Counted from the stretch's first letter, positions 37,221 to 45,683 are shown. The stretch is DNA of 64,000 nucleotides from Bacteroidales bacterium (GCA_017509755.1 JAFWOY010000039.1:88738-152737); one strand, 5' to 3'. The notes: generated by a model from the letters alone, not told the origin. Translations and numbers: made by a program.

Positions 37221-38381
37221 ATGCCTATGAAACGCTCACTTTTCCTGCTGCTGGCCATGGCGTGTTTCACGCTGTGCCTGAGCGGTTGCCACAATCCGGA
37301 GCGCGAGGCCAGGAATCGCCAGGCCGTGCTCGTGGTGATTTCCGGCAACAACTCCCTTTCACCGGAAGGGCAGGATGACTATGCCTCTCTGAAGCAGTCC
37401 TGGCTCCCCAAGGAAAACGACCGTGAACATATCCTGCTCGTTTACCACCATTTCATCGACCAGAATCCCGTCTTGCTGCGGCTGTACCAGGACCGCAAGG
37501 GCAATCCGGTGGAAGAGATTATCCAGGAATATCCCTTTGAAACCAACTCCGCCACGCCCCAGACGCTTGCCGCTGTCATAGCCGATGCGGAAAAAGCCTG
37601 GCCTGCCGCCAGGCACGGCATGATCCTATGGTCGCATGCTACAGGCTTCCTGCCGCCCGGCTATTATATCAGCCCCAAAGAGCAGGCCGGCGGCGCTTCC
37701 CTGCTGAGCTTTGCGGAAGACCATGGCACCGAAATCGACTTGCTCGACCTGCGCCAGACGCTCTCGCAACATCACTACGATTTCCTGGTTTTCGACTGCT
37801 GCCTGATGGCCAACGTGGAGGTCGCCTACGAACTCCGCAACTGCTGCGACTACATCGTTTTCTCCCCGACGGAGATCCTTTCGGACGGCTTCCCCTACGA
37901 GAAGATCGTCCAGCCGCTTTTCACCCAGTCGGCGGAAGAAGCCATGAAGTTCGTCTGCAAGAGTTACATGGACCTTTACCTGTCCCAGTCGGGCATCTAT
38001 CGTTCGGCGACCATTTCGCTGGTGCGCACGGCTGACCTGGAAGCCCTTGCCGCCGCTTGCCGGCCCATTTTCCAGAACCATCGCGACCAGATCCTGACGA
38101 TCAACCGTTCCGGCATCCAGCCCTATTTCCGTTATGACAAGCACTGGTACTACGATCTCGACGATTTCGTGGGCCACGTGGCCAGCGACAGCGAGTACCG
38201 CAGCTTCATCACCGCCCTCGACCGGGCCGTAATCTACAAGGATGCCACGGAGGCCTTCCTTTCCATCGATATCAACAACTACTCCGGCCTGAGCATCTAC
38301 ATCCCGCGCGCTGAATACACGGTCCTCAACAACTATTACAAAACCCTCCAGTGGAACCGGGCCACGGGTCTTGTGCAATAA
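37221..38381 (+). CDS. Clostripain-like C11 family cysteine peptidase lipoprotein
   Basis: A 386-residue lipoprotein (lipobox LSGC). The caspase-like fold of family C11 is evident: VLVVISGNNSLSPEGQDDYASL strand-helix start, catalytic His in LWSHATGF (about residue 139), catalytic Cys in FDCCLMANVEVAYELR (about 193) and the following FSPTEILSDGFPY, all of which are typical. C11 peptidases in Bacteroidetes are often self-activating and arginine- or lysine-specific. Two in-frame ATGs two codons apart could be used; the second gives the tighter signal peptide. Confidence 0.88.
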   Translation: MPMKRSLFLLLAMACFTLCLSGCHNPEREARNRQAVLVVISGNNSLSPEGQDDYASLKQSWLPKENDREHILLVYHHFIDQNPVLLRLYQDRKGNPVEEIIQEYPFETNSATPQTLAAVIADAEKAWPAARHGMILWSHATGFLPPGYYISPKEQAGGASLLSFAEDHGTEIDLLDLRQTLSQHHYDFLVFDCCLMANVEVAYELRNCCDYIVFSPTEILSDGFPYEKIVQPLFTQSAEEAMKFVCKSYMDLYLSQSGIYRSATISLVRTADLEALAAACRPIFQNHRDQILTINRSGIQPYFRYDKHWYYDLDDFVGHVASDSEYRSFITALDRAVIYKDATEAFLSIDINNYSGLSIYIPRAEYTVLNNYYKTLQWNRATGLVQ

Positions 38382-38388
38382 ATAAGTG

Positions 38389-38418
38389 TTTGATTTATAA
38401 TTTTTTTTCCTACCTTTG
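38389..38418 (+). promoter_or_regulatory. Promoter of rplY-pth
   Basis: TTTG (38389-38392), 18 nt, TACCTTTG (38411-38418). It is followed by a leader of about 80 nt with an AAAAGG/CCTTTT hairpin and a GC-rich stem near 38455-38475, possibly regulatory for the L25 gene. Confidence 0.7.
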
Positions 38419-38504
38419 CAGCCTGCTTAAAAGGGAAACCTTTTGGTGCAATGGGGGCCGGGCCCCGTTCCCGGCTTGAGTAACACATTTTTAAACCAAA
38501 CACA

Positions 38505-39083
38505 ATGAAACATTTCGAACTTCAAGGAAAGAAGCGGATTACCGGCAAGAAAGCCGATGTCAAGAGCGTCCGCAGAGAAGACCGCGTCCCGTGCGTCATC
38601 TACGGAGCCGGTGTCGAGAACGTCTCTTTCTCCGTTGACGAGAAAGAGCTCAAAGGTCTCACCCATACCCCGTATTCCCACATCGTGGACCTCAACATCG
38701 AAGGTGCCCAGCACCAGGCCATCCTCAAGGCGATCCAGTATCACCCGGTGACCGACCGTGCCATCCACGTGGACTTCCTCGCCCTCGATCCCGCCAAGCC
38801 CGTCACCATCGACGTGCCCGTCAAGATCACCGGCAACTCCATCGGTGTCCGTCAGGGTGGCAAGCTCAATGTCCCGACGCGCAAGCTCAAGGTCTGCGGT
38901 CTCATCGACAATCTTCCGGACGAACTGCCTGTGGATATCACCGAACTGGGTCTTGGCAAGCAGATCAACGCCGGTGACCTCAAGTTCGACGGCTTCCAGA
39001 TTGTCTCGCCGAAAGGCACGCTGGTCTGCGCTGTCCGCGCTACCCGCAACTCTGCCGCCGCCGCTGTCGAGGCTGCTGAATAA
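38505..39083 (+). CDS. rplY: 50S ribosomal protein L25/general stress protein Ctc
   Basis: A 192-residue long-form L25. The N-terminal 5S-rRNA-binding domain includes RREDRVPCVIYGAG and YSHIVDLNIEG; the C-terminal TL5/Ctc beta domain has HPVTDRAIHVDFLAL and DNLPDELPVDITELGLGKQI separated by strands. Long L25/Ctc is the normal form in Bacteroidetes. Co-transcribed with pth, 9 bp downstream, a common pairing. Confidence 0.96.
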   Translation: MKHFELQGKKRITGKKADVKSVRREDRVPCVIYGAGVENVSFSVDEKELKGLTHTPYSHIVDLNIEGAQHQAILKAIQYHPVTDRAIHVDFLALDPAKPVTIDVPVKITGNSIGVRQGGKLNVPTRKLKVCGLIDNLPDELPVDITELGLGKQINAGDLKFDGFQIVSPKGTLVCAVRATRNSAAAAVEAAE

Positions 39084-39092
39084 GCTTTCCTT

Positions 39093-39722
39093 ATGAACTA
39101 TCTTGTCGTCGGTCTGGGAAATATCGGTGAAGAGTACGCTTCCACCCGACACAATATGGGATTTATGGTATTGGATGCCTGGGCTCAGGCATCCAATGCT
39201 GTTTTTACCGTCGGCCGTTACGGCGCCACGACGGAGATTTCTTTCAAGGGACGGCACTTCACCCTCCTGAAGCCTTCCACCTATATGAACCTCAGCGGCA
39301 AGGCGGTGAACTACTGGCTGCAGAAGACCGGCATTCCGCAGGAAAACCTGCTGGTGGTGGTCGATGACTTCGCGATTCCCTTCGGGACGCTGCGGTTGCG
39401 CAAACGCGGTTCCGCAGGTGGTCACAACGGGCTCAAGAGCATTGACTATTCCCTGGCCAGCGACGATTACGCGCGGCTGCGGATCGGTACGGGCAACGGC
39501 GGATTCGCCGAAGGCCGGCAGGTAGATTTCGTGCTGGGTGAACTGCTGCTTGAAGAGCGACGGGCCTTGCCCGAATTGCTCGAGCGGGCCATCGCCTGTA
39601 TCAAGTGCTGTGCAACGGAAGGCATTGACCGGGCCATGACGCAGTTCAACCGCAACAAGCCCGCAGCGGACACTCAGTCCGCATCTTCCTCTCCCGCATC
39701 ATCGACGAAAAAAGAGCCGTAG
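39093..39722 (+). CDS. pth: Peptidyl-tRNA hydrolase
   Basis: A 209-residue enzyme that recycles peptidyl-tRNA. It has VVGLGNIGEEYASTRHNMGFMVLD with the catalytic His in TRHNMG (about residue 22), KPSTYMNLSGKAV, VVDDFAIPFGTLRLRKRGSAGGHNGLKSI and RLRIGTGNG, though split here into shorter blocks. The C-terminal 20 residues are a Ser/Ala-rich extension. The last 49 bp overlap the 3' end of the convergent S4-domain gene. Confidence 0.95.
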   Translation: MNYLVVGLGNIGEEYASTRHNMGFMVLDAWAQASNAVFTVGRYGATTEISFKGRHFTLLKPSTYMNLSGKAVNYWLQKTGIPQENLLVVVDDFAIPFGTLRLRKRGSAGGHNGLKSIDYSLASDDYARLRIGTGNGGFAEGRQVDFVLGELLLEERRALPELLERAIACIKCCATEGIDRAMTQFNRNKPAADTQSASSSPASSTKKEP

Positions 39723-40084
39723 AGAGAATCCATCTCGCGACGCTCCTTCTTGGTGGGGCGGCCAGCCCCACGGTCCCGGCGGATGAAGAACGTCTCCACC
39801 GGTGCGTGGAGTTTGTCGAGTTCCTGCTGGGGCGTGAGGTTCTCCGCATAATTGGGAACATCTTTCGCCCCTACCCGCTTCTCCAACGGTGCCAATACTT
39901 TATAGGTATAGAGAACAGGTCCTTTGCGGACATTGATCACATCGCCTGCCTTCACTTCGCGGGCCGGCTTGACGTCCGCCCCGCCTACCGTGACTTTGTT
40001 GCCTTTGCAGGCATCGGTAGCGTCCGTCCGGGTCTTATAGACACGGATGGCCCAAAGAAATTTATCGATTCTGACTGAGTCCAT
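39674..40084 (-). CDS. S4-domain RNA-binding protein (Hsp15-like)
   Basis: A 136-residue basic protein. The S4 domain occupies the first 60 residues (RIDKFLWAIRVYKTRTDATDACKGNKVTVGG, then KPAREVKAGDVINVRKG), followed by a KRVGAKDVP stretch and a basic RRDRGAGRPTKKERREMD tail. This matches the HslR/Hsp15 group, which binds stalled 50S-peptidyl-tRNA complexes. That it overlaps pth, whose product deals with peptidyl-tRNA, is suggestive but may be chance. The start ATG was chosen because MDSVRIDKFLW aligns with the family. Confidence 0.88.
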   Translation of the reverse strand: MDSVRIDKFLWAIRVYKTRTDATDACKGNKVTVGGADVKPAREVKAGDVINVRKGPVLYTYKVLAPLEKRVGAKDVPNYAENLTPQQELDKLHAPVETFFIRRDRGAGRPTKKERREMDSLYGSFFVDDAGEEDAD

Positions 40085-40099
40085 GGCCCGAAGTGCTGC

Positions 40100-40130
40100 A
40101 AAAAAAGGACCGCTTGTGCAGCGGTCCCTC
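40100..40130 (-). terminator. Terminator of the histone-H1-like gene
   Basis: GGACCGCT and AGCGGTCC (40107-40114 with 40120-40127) with a T-run on the minus strand (complement of the A-run at 40100-40106). It also has a T-run on the plus side and may act in both directions. Confidence 0.75.
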
Positions 40131-40154
40131 ACTTTTTTTCAGAAAACCAGGAAA

Positions 40155-40331
40155 CTAGTTCTTCGCAGCTTCGACCGATGCTTTTCTGAACTCCTTCATC
40201 AGGTTGCTGATGTTGAGCGCGTTCTTGCGAGCACGGGTGCCAGCGGCTTTGTTGCCCTTGGTTACCTGCAGATTGGCATTCTCCTGGAAGAGCGCAATCT
40301 CGGCGTTGATTTTTTCTACAAGTTCTTTCAT
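40155..40331 (-). CDS. Histone H1-like (Hc1-type) small basic protein
   Basis: A 58-residue protein: MKELVEKINAEIALFQENA, then KGNKAAGTRARKNALNI and a final LMKEFRKASVEAAKN. This closely follows the Bacteroidetes 'histone H1' family of abundant short lysine/arginine-rich proteins, in which the GNKAAGTRAR core is the most conserved part. They are presumed nucleoid-associated, but function is poorly tested. It is preceded by a promoter and long leader and followed by a strong terminator, consistent with high monocistronic expression. Confidence 0.85.
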   Translation of the reverse strand: MKELVEKINAEIALFQENANLQVTKGNKAAGTRARKNALNISNLMKEFRKASVEAAKN

Positions 40332-40389
40332 AAGGTTTGAAGGTTAATTATTGTTAATGCATAGATTTTTCTCTCTAACTAACTGATTT

Positions 40390-40421
40390 CGAAGATAGGT
40401 AGTTTCAAGCAATAATCCAAA
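40390..40421 (-). promoter_or_regulatory. Promoter of the histone-H1-like gene
   Basis: On the minus strand TTTG (complement of 40418-40421), 20 nt, TATCTTCG (complement of 40390-40397), one mismatch from consensus. Leader of about 50 nt, AT-rich. Confidence 0.5.
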
Positions 40422-40460
40422 TTTTCAACCCGGAAATTGAAAAAAAGTTGAAAATTTACC

Positions 40461-41933
40461 CTAAAAATCCGCTTTTTTGACCAAATCCCGCCCATACCTG
40501 GGGCTATCTTCTTCCGTATCAATCCTATATCGGGGCTTATAGTCTGCTTTCGTCGATACGGCACGCCGAACGGTCGGAAGCGCGGGCCAGGAGCCGGTCG
40601 TCAGATGGGTCAGGCAGGCTTTGATGTCACTTTCCTCGACGCCGAAGTCGTGGTACAGATCGTCCGGACGGTAATTGTCGGGAATGAAGCCGTCCCAAGG
40701 GATCGATTCGCCCAGGGAATTCTGGTTGAAGAAAGCGATCGGCAGGAACACCCATTGCAATTTGGCATAATTTCCCGCATTGTATGCCTGATAGTCTTCC
40801 CGCGAACCCGGGTACATCAGGACATACATCCCGTTGGGCTTACCATAGGTCGTGTCGCCCACCATCTTCAACTTTTCGCCCAGGTAGGGCCTGAGGCCGT
40901 TGATTACCATTTCGCTGGCGGATGCCGTGCCGGGGCCGGTGATGAAATAGAGGTGGTCGAGATCGAGGGACGCCGCGTTGGCGCCGATGCCATAGCTGTT
41001 GTTGGAGTCTTTGAAATCGTCGGATAGCGAGGCCAGGTAACTGTTGTGCTTCCGGACCACATAGGTTTTTCCGACAGCCGACTTGGGTGCCAGATACGTC
41101 ATCAGCGTATCGCTCGCCTTGGAGTCACCGCCGCCGTTGTAGCGCAAGTCGATGATCAGGTTGCGGATTCCGCTGTCATGGAAATACTGCATCGGATCGG
41201 CAATGTCGTCCAGGAAATTCGCCTTGAAGGCCAGATAGTGGAAATAGCCGACCGGCGCGGTCAGGCCGGGAAACTCGTCGGGCTGGATGATGTGCGTGAT
41301 CAGGTTCGTCCGCGTGGAAAGTTTGTCCGCCATCGAAGCGGTAAAGGTCGTGTCACGGCCGTCCACCAGCCGGAACGTGAAAGTCTGGGGCGATTTGAAA
41401 TACTCGTTCTGGTAGATTTTAAGTTTGGCATCGGTGAAACCTTCTTCATCGTCTTCCACGTTCTGGCCATTGATACGGGTCAGCACGGCACCGCGCGTGA
41501 CCCCGTAGCGTTCGAAGGGAGAGCCGGGATAGATGTAGCGGACCCGCAAACCGTAATCATGGTAATACTCCACGGCTTGGCCGAGGCTGACGCCCCAGGT
41601 GCCACCGCTGATGACGCCGGTCTCATCGGATATATAGGTCTCTTTGTCACACATCCAACTCCAGCGGTCCTGTTTGGCAAGCATGGCATCGAAGAAATCA
41701 TAGATGTCGTAGTTGTAAGGTTTCAGGGCTGCGTTGCGGGTGATGACCTCGTCACGCCACCAGTAATAGACATCCATGTATTGGGTGCGAAGAAAGGATT
41801 TCGCCTCATAGTCGGTATCCGCTTCAATCCTGGCCTTCTCTTCCCTGTCGATCGGATTGCAGCCCTGGAACAGCAGAATCAGCAGGAAAGCGACGGCCGG
41901 AAGCAGGGTCTGCAGGATGGATTTCCCTTTCAT
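40461..41933 (-). CDS. S41 family C-terminal processing peptidase lipoprotein
   Basis: A 490-residue lipoprotein (lipobox LLFQGC). After an N-terminal helical part comes a PDZ domain (YIYPGSPFERYGVTRGAVLTRINGQNV), then the S41 catalytic domain with LIIDLRYNGGGDSKASDTLMTYLAP and the nucleophile region TGPGTASASEMVINGL, where the Ser-Ala-Ser-Glu contains the catalytic serine. Such enzymes are common in Bacteroidetes and process secreted or envelope proteins. Start chosen at the ATG 25 nt from the -7 element; an ATG four codons upstream is possible. Divergent from the AGCS symporter. Confidence 0.9.
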   Translation of the reverse strand: MKGKSILQTLLPAVAFLLILLFQGCNPIDREEKARIEADTDYEAKSFLRTQYMDVYYWWRDEVITRNAALKPYNYDIYDFFDAMLAKQDRWSWMCDKETYISDETGVISGGTWGVSLGQAVEYYHDYGLRVRYIYPGSPFERYGVTRGAVLTRINGQNVEDDEEGFTDAKLKIYQNEYFKSPQTFTFRLVDGRDTTFTASMADKLSTRTNLITHIIQPDEFPGLTAPVGYFHYLAFKANFLDDIADPMQYFHDSGIRNLIIDLRYNGGGDSKASDTLMTYLAPKSAVGKTYVVRKHNSYLASLSDDFKDSNNSYGIGANAASLDLDHLYFITGPGTASASEMVINGLRPYLGEKLKMVGDTTYGKPNGMYVLMYPGSREDYQAYNAGNYAKLQWVFLPIAFFNQNSLGESIPWDGFIPDNYRPDDLYHDFGVEESDIKACLTHLTTGSWPALPTVRRAVSTKADYKPRYRIDTEEDSPRYGRDLVKKADF

Positions 41934-41950
41934 TTTCAATGTCATTTTCG

Positions 41951-41966
41951 TAACTTTGCAAAGATA
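41951..41966. promoter_or_regulatory. Back-to-back -7 elements between the S41 peptidase and AGCS genes
   Basis: TAACTTTG on the plus strand (41951-41958) and TATCTTTG on the minus strand (complement of 41959-41966) abut without a gap. Two divergent polymerases would compete for the same 70 bp. Confidence 0.6.
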
Positions 41967-41978
41967 ATGCATTTTTCC

Positions 41979-43367
41979 ATGAATTCCGTCGCGTCGCTCA
42001 TCGAAAAGATCTCCACGGCCGTCTGGGGCTGGCCCATGATCATCCTCCTGCTGGGAACCCATATCTACATGACCATCCGGCTGCGCTTCCCGCAGCTGAA
42101 GGTGGGCAAGGCCATCCGGCTGTCTATTACCAAAGACCACAATTCGCACGGCGACGTCAGCCAGTTCGGGGCGCTGGCCACAGCCCTGGCGGCGACCATC
42201 GGCACCGGCAACATCGTGGGCGTGGCTACTGCCGTGGCCCTGGGTGGGCCTGGCGCCGTGCTCTGGTGCTGGATCACCGGTGTATTCGGCATGGCCACCA
42301 AGTATTCTGAAGGATTGCTGGCCGTCAAATACCGCGTCCAGACCCAGGACGGCCGGATGCTGGGCGGCCCGATGTTCGCGCTGGAACGGGGCCTGCATGC
42401 CAAATGGCTGGCCGTCCTCTTCGCCGTCTTCACGGCCCTGGCCGCCTTCGGCATCGGCAATACGGTACAGGCCAATTCCATCTCCCTGCTCCTCAATCAA
42501 AGCTATGGCGTCTCCCAGATCCTCATCGGTATCATCCTGGCCGCCCTGGTGCTGCTGGTCATCGTATTCGGGGTGAAAGGCATCGCACGGGTGTGTTCGG
42601 CCCTGGTTCCGTTCATGGCCCTTTTCTATGTCCTGGGCTGCCTGGTGATCCTGGGAATGAACTGGCCTGTCCTCGGTGAAAGCATCCGGCTCATCTGCAG
42701 ATCCGCATTTACAGCGCGGGCAGCAGGCGGCGGTTTCATCGGGACAACCGTCCTGATGGCTTGCCGTTTCGGTATCGCCCGCGGCCTCTTCTCCAACGAA
42801 TCCGGTCTCGGATCCGCCCCGATCGTGGCCGCCGCCGCGCAGACGCGCAATCCGGTCCGCCAGGCACTGGTCTCTTCGACCGGCACTTTCTGGGATACCG
42901 TCGTAGTCTGCGCCCTTACCGGACTGGTGTTGGTGAGCAGCATCGTGGCCCATCCCGACATCGACCACACGCAGGGGGCCGCCTTGACGCAGGCTGCCTT
43001 TGCCAAACTGCCTTATGTGGGAAACCTGATCCTCTCGGTCGGTATCGTTACCTTCGCTTTCTCTACGATCCTGGGCTGGTCGTATTATGGGGAACGGGCC
43101 ATTGAATACCTGGCCGGGCACAGCGGAAAGGCCCGCAAGATCGTCGTGGGCATTTACCGCGCCATCTTCATCGTCGCCGTATTCTTCGGCTCGGTCATGA
43201 GCCTCTCCGTGGTATGGAACCTGGCCGACATCGCCAATGCCCTGATGGCCATTCCGAACCTGATCGCCATCCTGCTGCTCAGCGGGGTAATCGTGCGGGA
43301 AACCAGAAAGTATCTGTGGGAAAACAAGCTTGACGAAGACTGCGGCGAAGTGCCCCCGATGCTCTAG
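41979..43367 (+). CDS. Alanine/glycine:cation symporter (AGCS family)
   Basis: A 462-residue carrier with about 11 membrane segments. The family signature is ALATALAATIGTGNIVGVATAV near residue 60, and further blocks include FGMATKYSEGLLAVKYR and ESGLGSAPIVAAAAQT. AGCS proteins import alanine or glycine with sodium ions or protons. The ATG chosen is 20 nt downstream of its -7 element; an in-frame ATG four codons earlier would sit on the transcription start. Its 3' end overlaps the ftsB-like gene on the other strand by 4 bp. Confidence 0.93.
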   Translation: MNSVASLIEKISTAVWGWPMIILLLGTHIYMTIRLRFPQLKVGKAIRLSITKDHNSHGDVSQFGALATALAATIGTGNIVGVATAVALGGPGAVLWCWITGVFGMATKYSEGLLAVKYRVQTQDGRMLGGPMFALERGLHAKWLAVLFAVFTALAAFGIGNTVQANSISLLLNQSYGVSQILIGIILAALVLLVIVFGVKGIARVCSALVPFMALFYVLGCLVILGMNWPVLGESIRLICRSAFTARAAGGGFIGTTVLMACRFGIARGLFSNESGLGSAPIVAAAAQTRNPVRQALVSSTGTFWDTVVVCALTGLVLVSSIVAHPDIDHTQGAALTQAAFAKLPYVGNLILSVGIVTFAFSTILGWSYYGERAIEYLAGHSGKARKIVVGIYRAIFIVAVFFGSVMSLSVVWNLADIANALMAIPNLIAILLLSGVIVRETRKYLWENKLDEDCGEVPPML

Positions 43368-43696
43368 CGGTGTTCGATCACATAGACGTCTTCTCCGTCC
43401 ATGTGGTAATAATATTCTTCCCGGGCGAATTTCTCCAGGGAGTCACGCTCGGACTGGAGTTGTTCGAGTTTGCGGTTCATCTTGGAGATTTCCTGTTTGT
43501 AGAACTCGATCTGCCGCTCCTGGCGACGGAGCGTCACACGCGAGCGGATCATCTGCCCGACATTGTTGGTGTCGAAAAAACAAATCCAGACAAGGAAAAT
43601 GAACCCGACGACGAAGTATTTGTTTAGCAGCACTTTCCCGACGGGATGCTGTTTCCATTCCCGGTATTTTTCCCCGATTTTGGTGAAGATCGACAT
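43364..43696 (-). CDS. FtsB/DivIC-like septum formation protein
   Basis: A 110-residue single-pass membrane protein: short cytoplasmic N-terminus, one helix (NKYFVVGFIFLVWICFF), then a coiled coil (RRQERQIEFYKQEISKMNRKLEQLQSERDSLEKFAREEY split over residues 57-95) and a short C-terminus with the typical EYYYHMDGEDVYVIE ending. This layout matches FtsB/DivIC, which bridges FtsL and FtsQ in the divisome. Its -7 element lies back to back with that of the CPBP gene. Confidence 0.88.
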   Translation of the reverse strand: MSIFTKIGEKYREWKQHPVGKVLLNKYFVVGFIFLVWICFFDTNNVGQMIRSRVTLRRQERQIEFYKQEISKMNRKLEQLQSERDSLEKFAREEYYYHMDGEDVYVIEHR

Positions 43697-43714
43697 GCGC
43701 GGCAGATGTTTTCA

Positions 43715-43735
43715 CAAAAATAAGTATTATTTTTG
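43715..43735. promoter_or_regulatory. Divergent -7 elements for the ftsB-like and CPBP genes
   Basis: TATTTTTG on the minus strand (complement of 43715-43722) and TATTTTTG on the plus strand (43728-43735). The plus element ends 4 nt before the CPBP gene's ATG, predicting a leaderless transcript for that gene. Confidence 0.55.
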
Positions 43736-43739
43736 AGGG

Positions 43740-44561
43740 ATGAACCAATATTTAAAATTTTACAAACCGACGCTCGGCCACGCGTGGTTGATGGTCGCAC
43801 TGGTGTTGGTGGGCAGTGTCGTCATCGGCGGAATCGGCCTGTTCTGGCGGGAAGTGCCGCAATCGCTGACCTATTTCCTGATGATGATGATTCCGTTGCT
43901 CTGGTGCTGGTGGATGGGACGGCAGGCTGAGGCTGCAGGTATCCGACCGCTGGCCATTCACCAGCCGCATTATGGAAAACTGCCTGCGTGGGGGTTCTTC
44001 GCTTTGATCGCCATCGCCCTGGTTACGCTCTCTTTCGTGATTGAGCCCACGGCTTCCTTCATCCCGATGCCCGACAGCATCAAGGCCATCTTCGAGGCGG
44101 CGTTCGTGAACTCCCCGCTCTGGGACATGATCATCTCGACCTGCATCCTGGCTCCGCTGCTGGAAGAACTCCTTTGCCGCGGTATGGTGCTGCGGGGCTT
44201 GCTGACGCGGATGAAACCAGGACGGGCCATCTTCTGGTCAGCCCTTATTTTCGCCGTCATGCACATGAATCCCTGGCAGTCGATCCCGGCTTTCCTGATC
44301 GGCCTGCTGCTGGGCTGGGTGTACTGGCGTACCCACAGCCTCTGGGCCACGATCTTCATGCACTTCCTCAACAATTCCCTTTCGACATTCCTTTCCCGCG
44401 TATTTCCCGATGTGACCATTGAGACGAGCTGGAGGGATATGCTGCCCCCGAATCTGTACTGGATCTGCTACGCAGCCGCCTTTGTCCTGCTGGTCGTCAC
44501 TATCTATATCCTCCATGAAAAAACTGTATCCCCTCAAGTTCAAAACCAACTGGAAGCCTAA
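43740..44561 (+). CDS. CPBP family intramembrane glutamic endopeptidase
   Basis: A 273-residue protein with about 7-8 membrane segments. The CPBP (Abi/CAAX protease-like) motif 1 is APLLEELLCRGMVLRGLL (EExxxR, about residues 140-157), and motif 2 (FxxxH) is FAVMHMNPWQSIPAFLIGLLLG read as two blocks; a third HFLNNS motif is also present. These proteases act within the membrane, in bacteria often in bacteriocin self-immunity or with unknown substrates. The last 47 bp overlap manA in another frame. Confidence 0.9.
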   Translation: MNQYLKFYKPTLGHAWLMVALVLVGSVVIGGIGLFWREVPQSLTYFLMMMIPLLWCWWMGRQAEAAGIRPLAIHQPHYGKLPAWGFFALIAIALVTLSFVIEPTASFIPMPDSIKAIFEAAFVNSPLWDMIISTCILAPLLEELLCRGMVLRGLLTRMKPGRAIFWSALIFAVMHMNPWQSIPAFLIGLLLGWVYWRTHSLWATIFMHFLNNSLSTFLSRVFPDVTIETSWRDMLPPNLYWICYAAAFVLLVVTIYILHEKTVSPQVQNQLEA

Positions 44562-45516
44562 GGCCTGGGGCGGTGAATACTGGGACCTTTGCGGTTTCGA
44601 AGGCGAGCCTTCGGAAGTCACGGAGGGATTCCTGGCCGAAAACGACCTGGCCGATATCCTCGAAACCTATATGGGCGATCTGGTTGGAGACGAGATCTTC
44701 GACTGGCACAACCTGTATTTCCCGCTGCTCACCAAGCGGCTCATCGTGGATGACCGCCTCTCCGTACAAGTTCATCCCGACGATACGGTTGCGGCCGAGC
44801 GGTTCGACGATTTCGGCAAAACCGAGTTCTGGTATGTCCTGGAAGCCCGTCCGGAAGCGCGCATCTATATGGGGTTCAAAGAAGATACGGATGCAGGCAC
44901 GCTCTACAAGGCCTGCAAGGAAGGCTACGCGCAGGAGCTTCTCAATGCCTACGCGCCCCAGCCGGGCGATTGTTTCTTTATCCCGACCGGCACCGTCCAC
45001 GCAGCGGGCGGCGGACTGAAAATCGCCGAGATCCAGGAAGCCTCCGATCTCACTTTCCGCCTTTACGACTGGGGACGCGAGTTCAATCCCGCGACGCGAC
45101 GCGCCATCCATCTGGACGAAGCGCTCGACTGCATCAATTACCGGAAATACGACGAAGCGGCCTGCTGCTGTCATCTGGAAGGGTTGCAAGGCGGGAAGAA
45201 TACGGCTGACAATGGCGTACGCGTCCTGGTCGATGACCCGCATTTCGTCATTACCAGCCTCCGGCTCTTCTCACCGGCCCGGATCCGGATGGAAGACTTC
45301 AAAAGTTGCCTGGTCCTGATCTGCGTGGAAGGATCTGCCACGGTCGTGCAGGATGAGAACCGGTACACCCTGGCTGCCGGAGAAACCATGCTGATTCCGG
45401 CCTCGCTGGACACCCTGCAGGTGGTTCCTTCCCAAGGCGGCGCCCACTTGCTGCAAGTTCATCTCCCTCAACCTCCGAAGGACGACGTTTACGACGGCCC
45501 TGAGCCGGAGGCGTAG
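44515..45516 (+). CDS. manA: Class I mannose-6-phosphate isomerase
   Basis: A 333-residue cupin enzyme interconverting mannose-6-phosphate and fructose-6-phosphate. The N-terminal PKAWGGEYWDLCGFEGEPS, the zinc-binding LSVQVHPDDTVA, KTEFWYVLEA, and PGDCFFIPTGTVHAAGGGLKIAEIQEASDLTFRLYDWGR (in shorter blocks) are diagnostic. The start ATG lies inside the end of the CPBP gene, so the two are probably translated from one mRNA. It would feed mannose released by GH92-type enzymes into glycolysis. Confidence 0.93.
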   Translation: MKKLYPLKFKTNWKPKAWGGEYWDLCGFEGEPSEVTEGFLAENDLADILETYMGDLVGDEIFDWHNLYFPLLTKRLIVDDRLSVQVHPDDTVAAERFDDFGKTEFWYVLEARPEARIYMGFKEDTDAGTLYKACKEGYAQELLNAYAPQPGDCFFIPTGTVHAAGGGLKIAEIQEASDLTFRLYDWGREFNPATRRAIHLDEALDCINYRKYDEAACCCHLEGLQGGKNTADNGVRVLVDDPHFVITSLRLFSPARIRMEDFKSCLVLICVEGSATVVQDENRYTLAAGETMLIPASLDTLQVVPSQGGAHLLQVHLPQPPKDDVYDGPEPEA

Positions 45517-45572
45517 CATCAGCGGTCGAGGCAACTCCGCCTTGCCCTCCTCCTGCCTTGCCTCGCGTGGCG

Positions 45573-45683
45573 CGCTGGAGGCTAATTGCCTGTCAATCAG
45601 TCCATAACACAATCTCGCCCCACCGCAGTACGGTGGGGCGAGATTAAGGATCCGGCTGAGGATCAGAAAGTTGGCCTCCAGCG
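45573..45683 (+). repeat. 111-bp inverted-repeat element, copy 1
   Basis: Bounded by CGCTGGAG (45573-45580) and CTCCAGCG (45676-45683) with a central 35-bp palindrome AATCTCGCCCCACCG-CAGTA-CGGTGGGGCGAGATT (45611-45645). It lies between the convergent manA and membrane-protein genes. A second copy of identical length is present at 54601-54711 in the opposite orientation, with matching internal segments (CTGATCCTCAG/CTGACCCTCAG, GATCCTTAATCTCG). Confidence 0.85.

Noticed and set aside
40461..43121. Open frame of 886 codons on the minus strand reaching far upstream of the S41 peptidase
   Set aside because: The upstream part is antisense to the AGCS symporter, is rich in Asp, His, Gln and Gly as expected for a shadow frame of a GC-rich gene, and the lipoprotein signal peptide begins only at the ATG near 41933.
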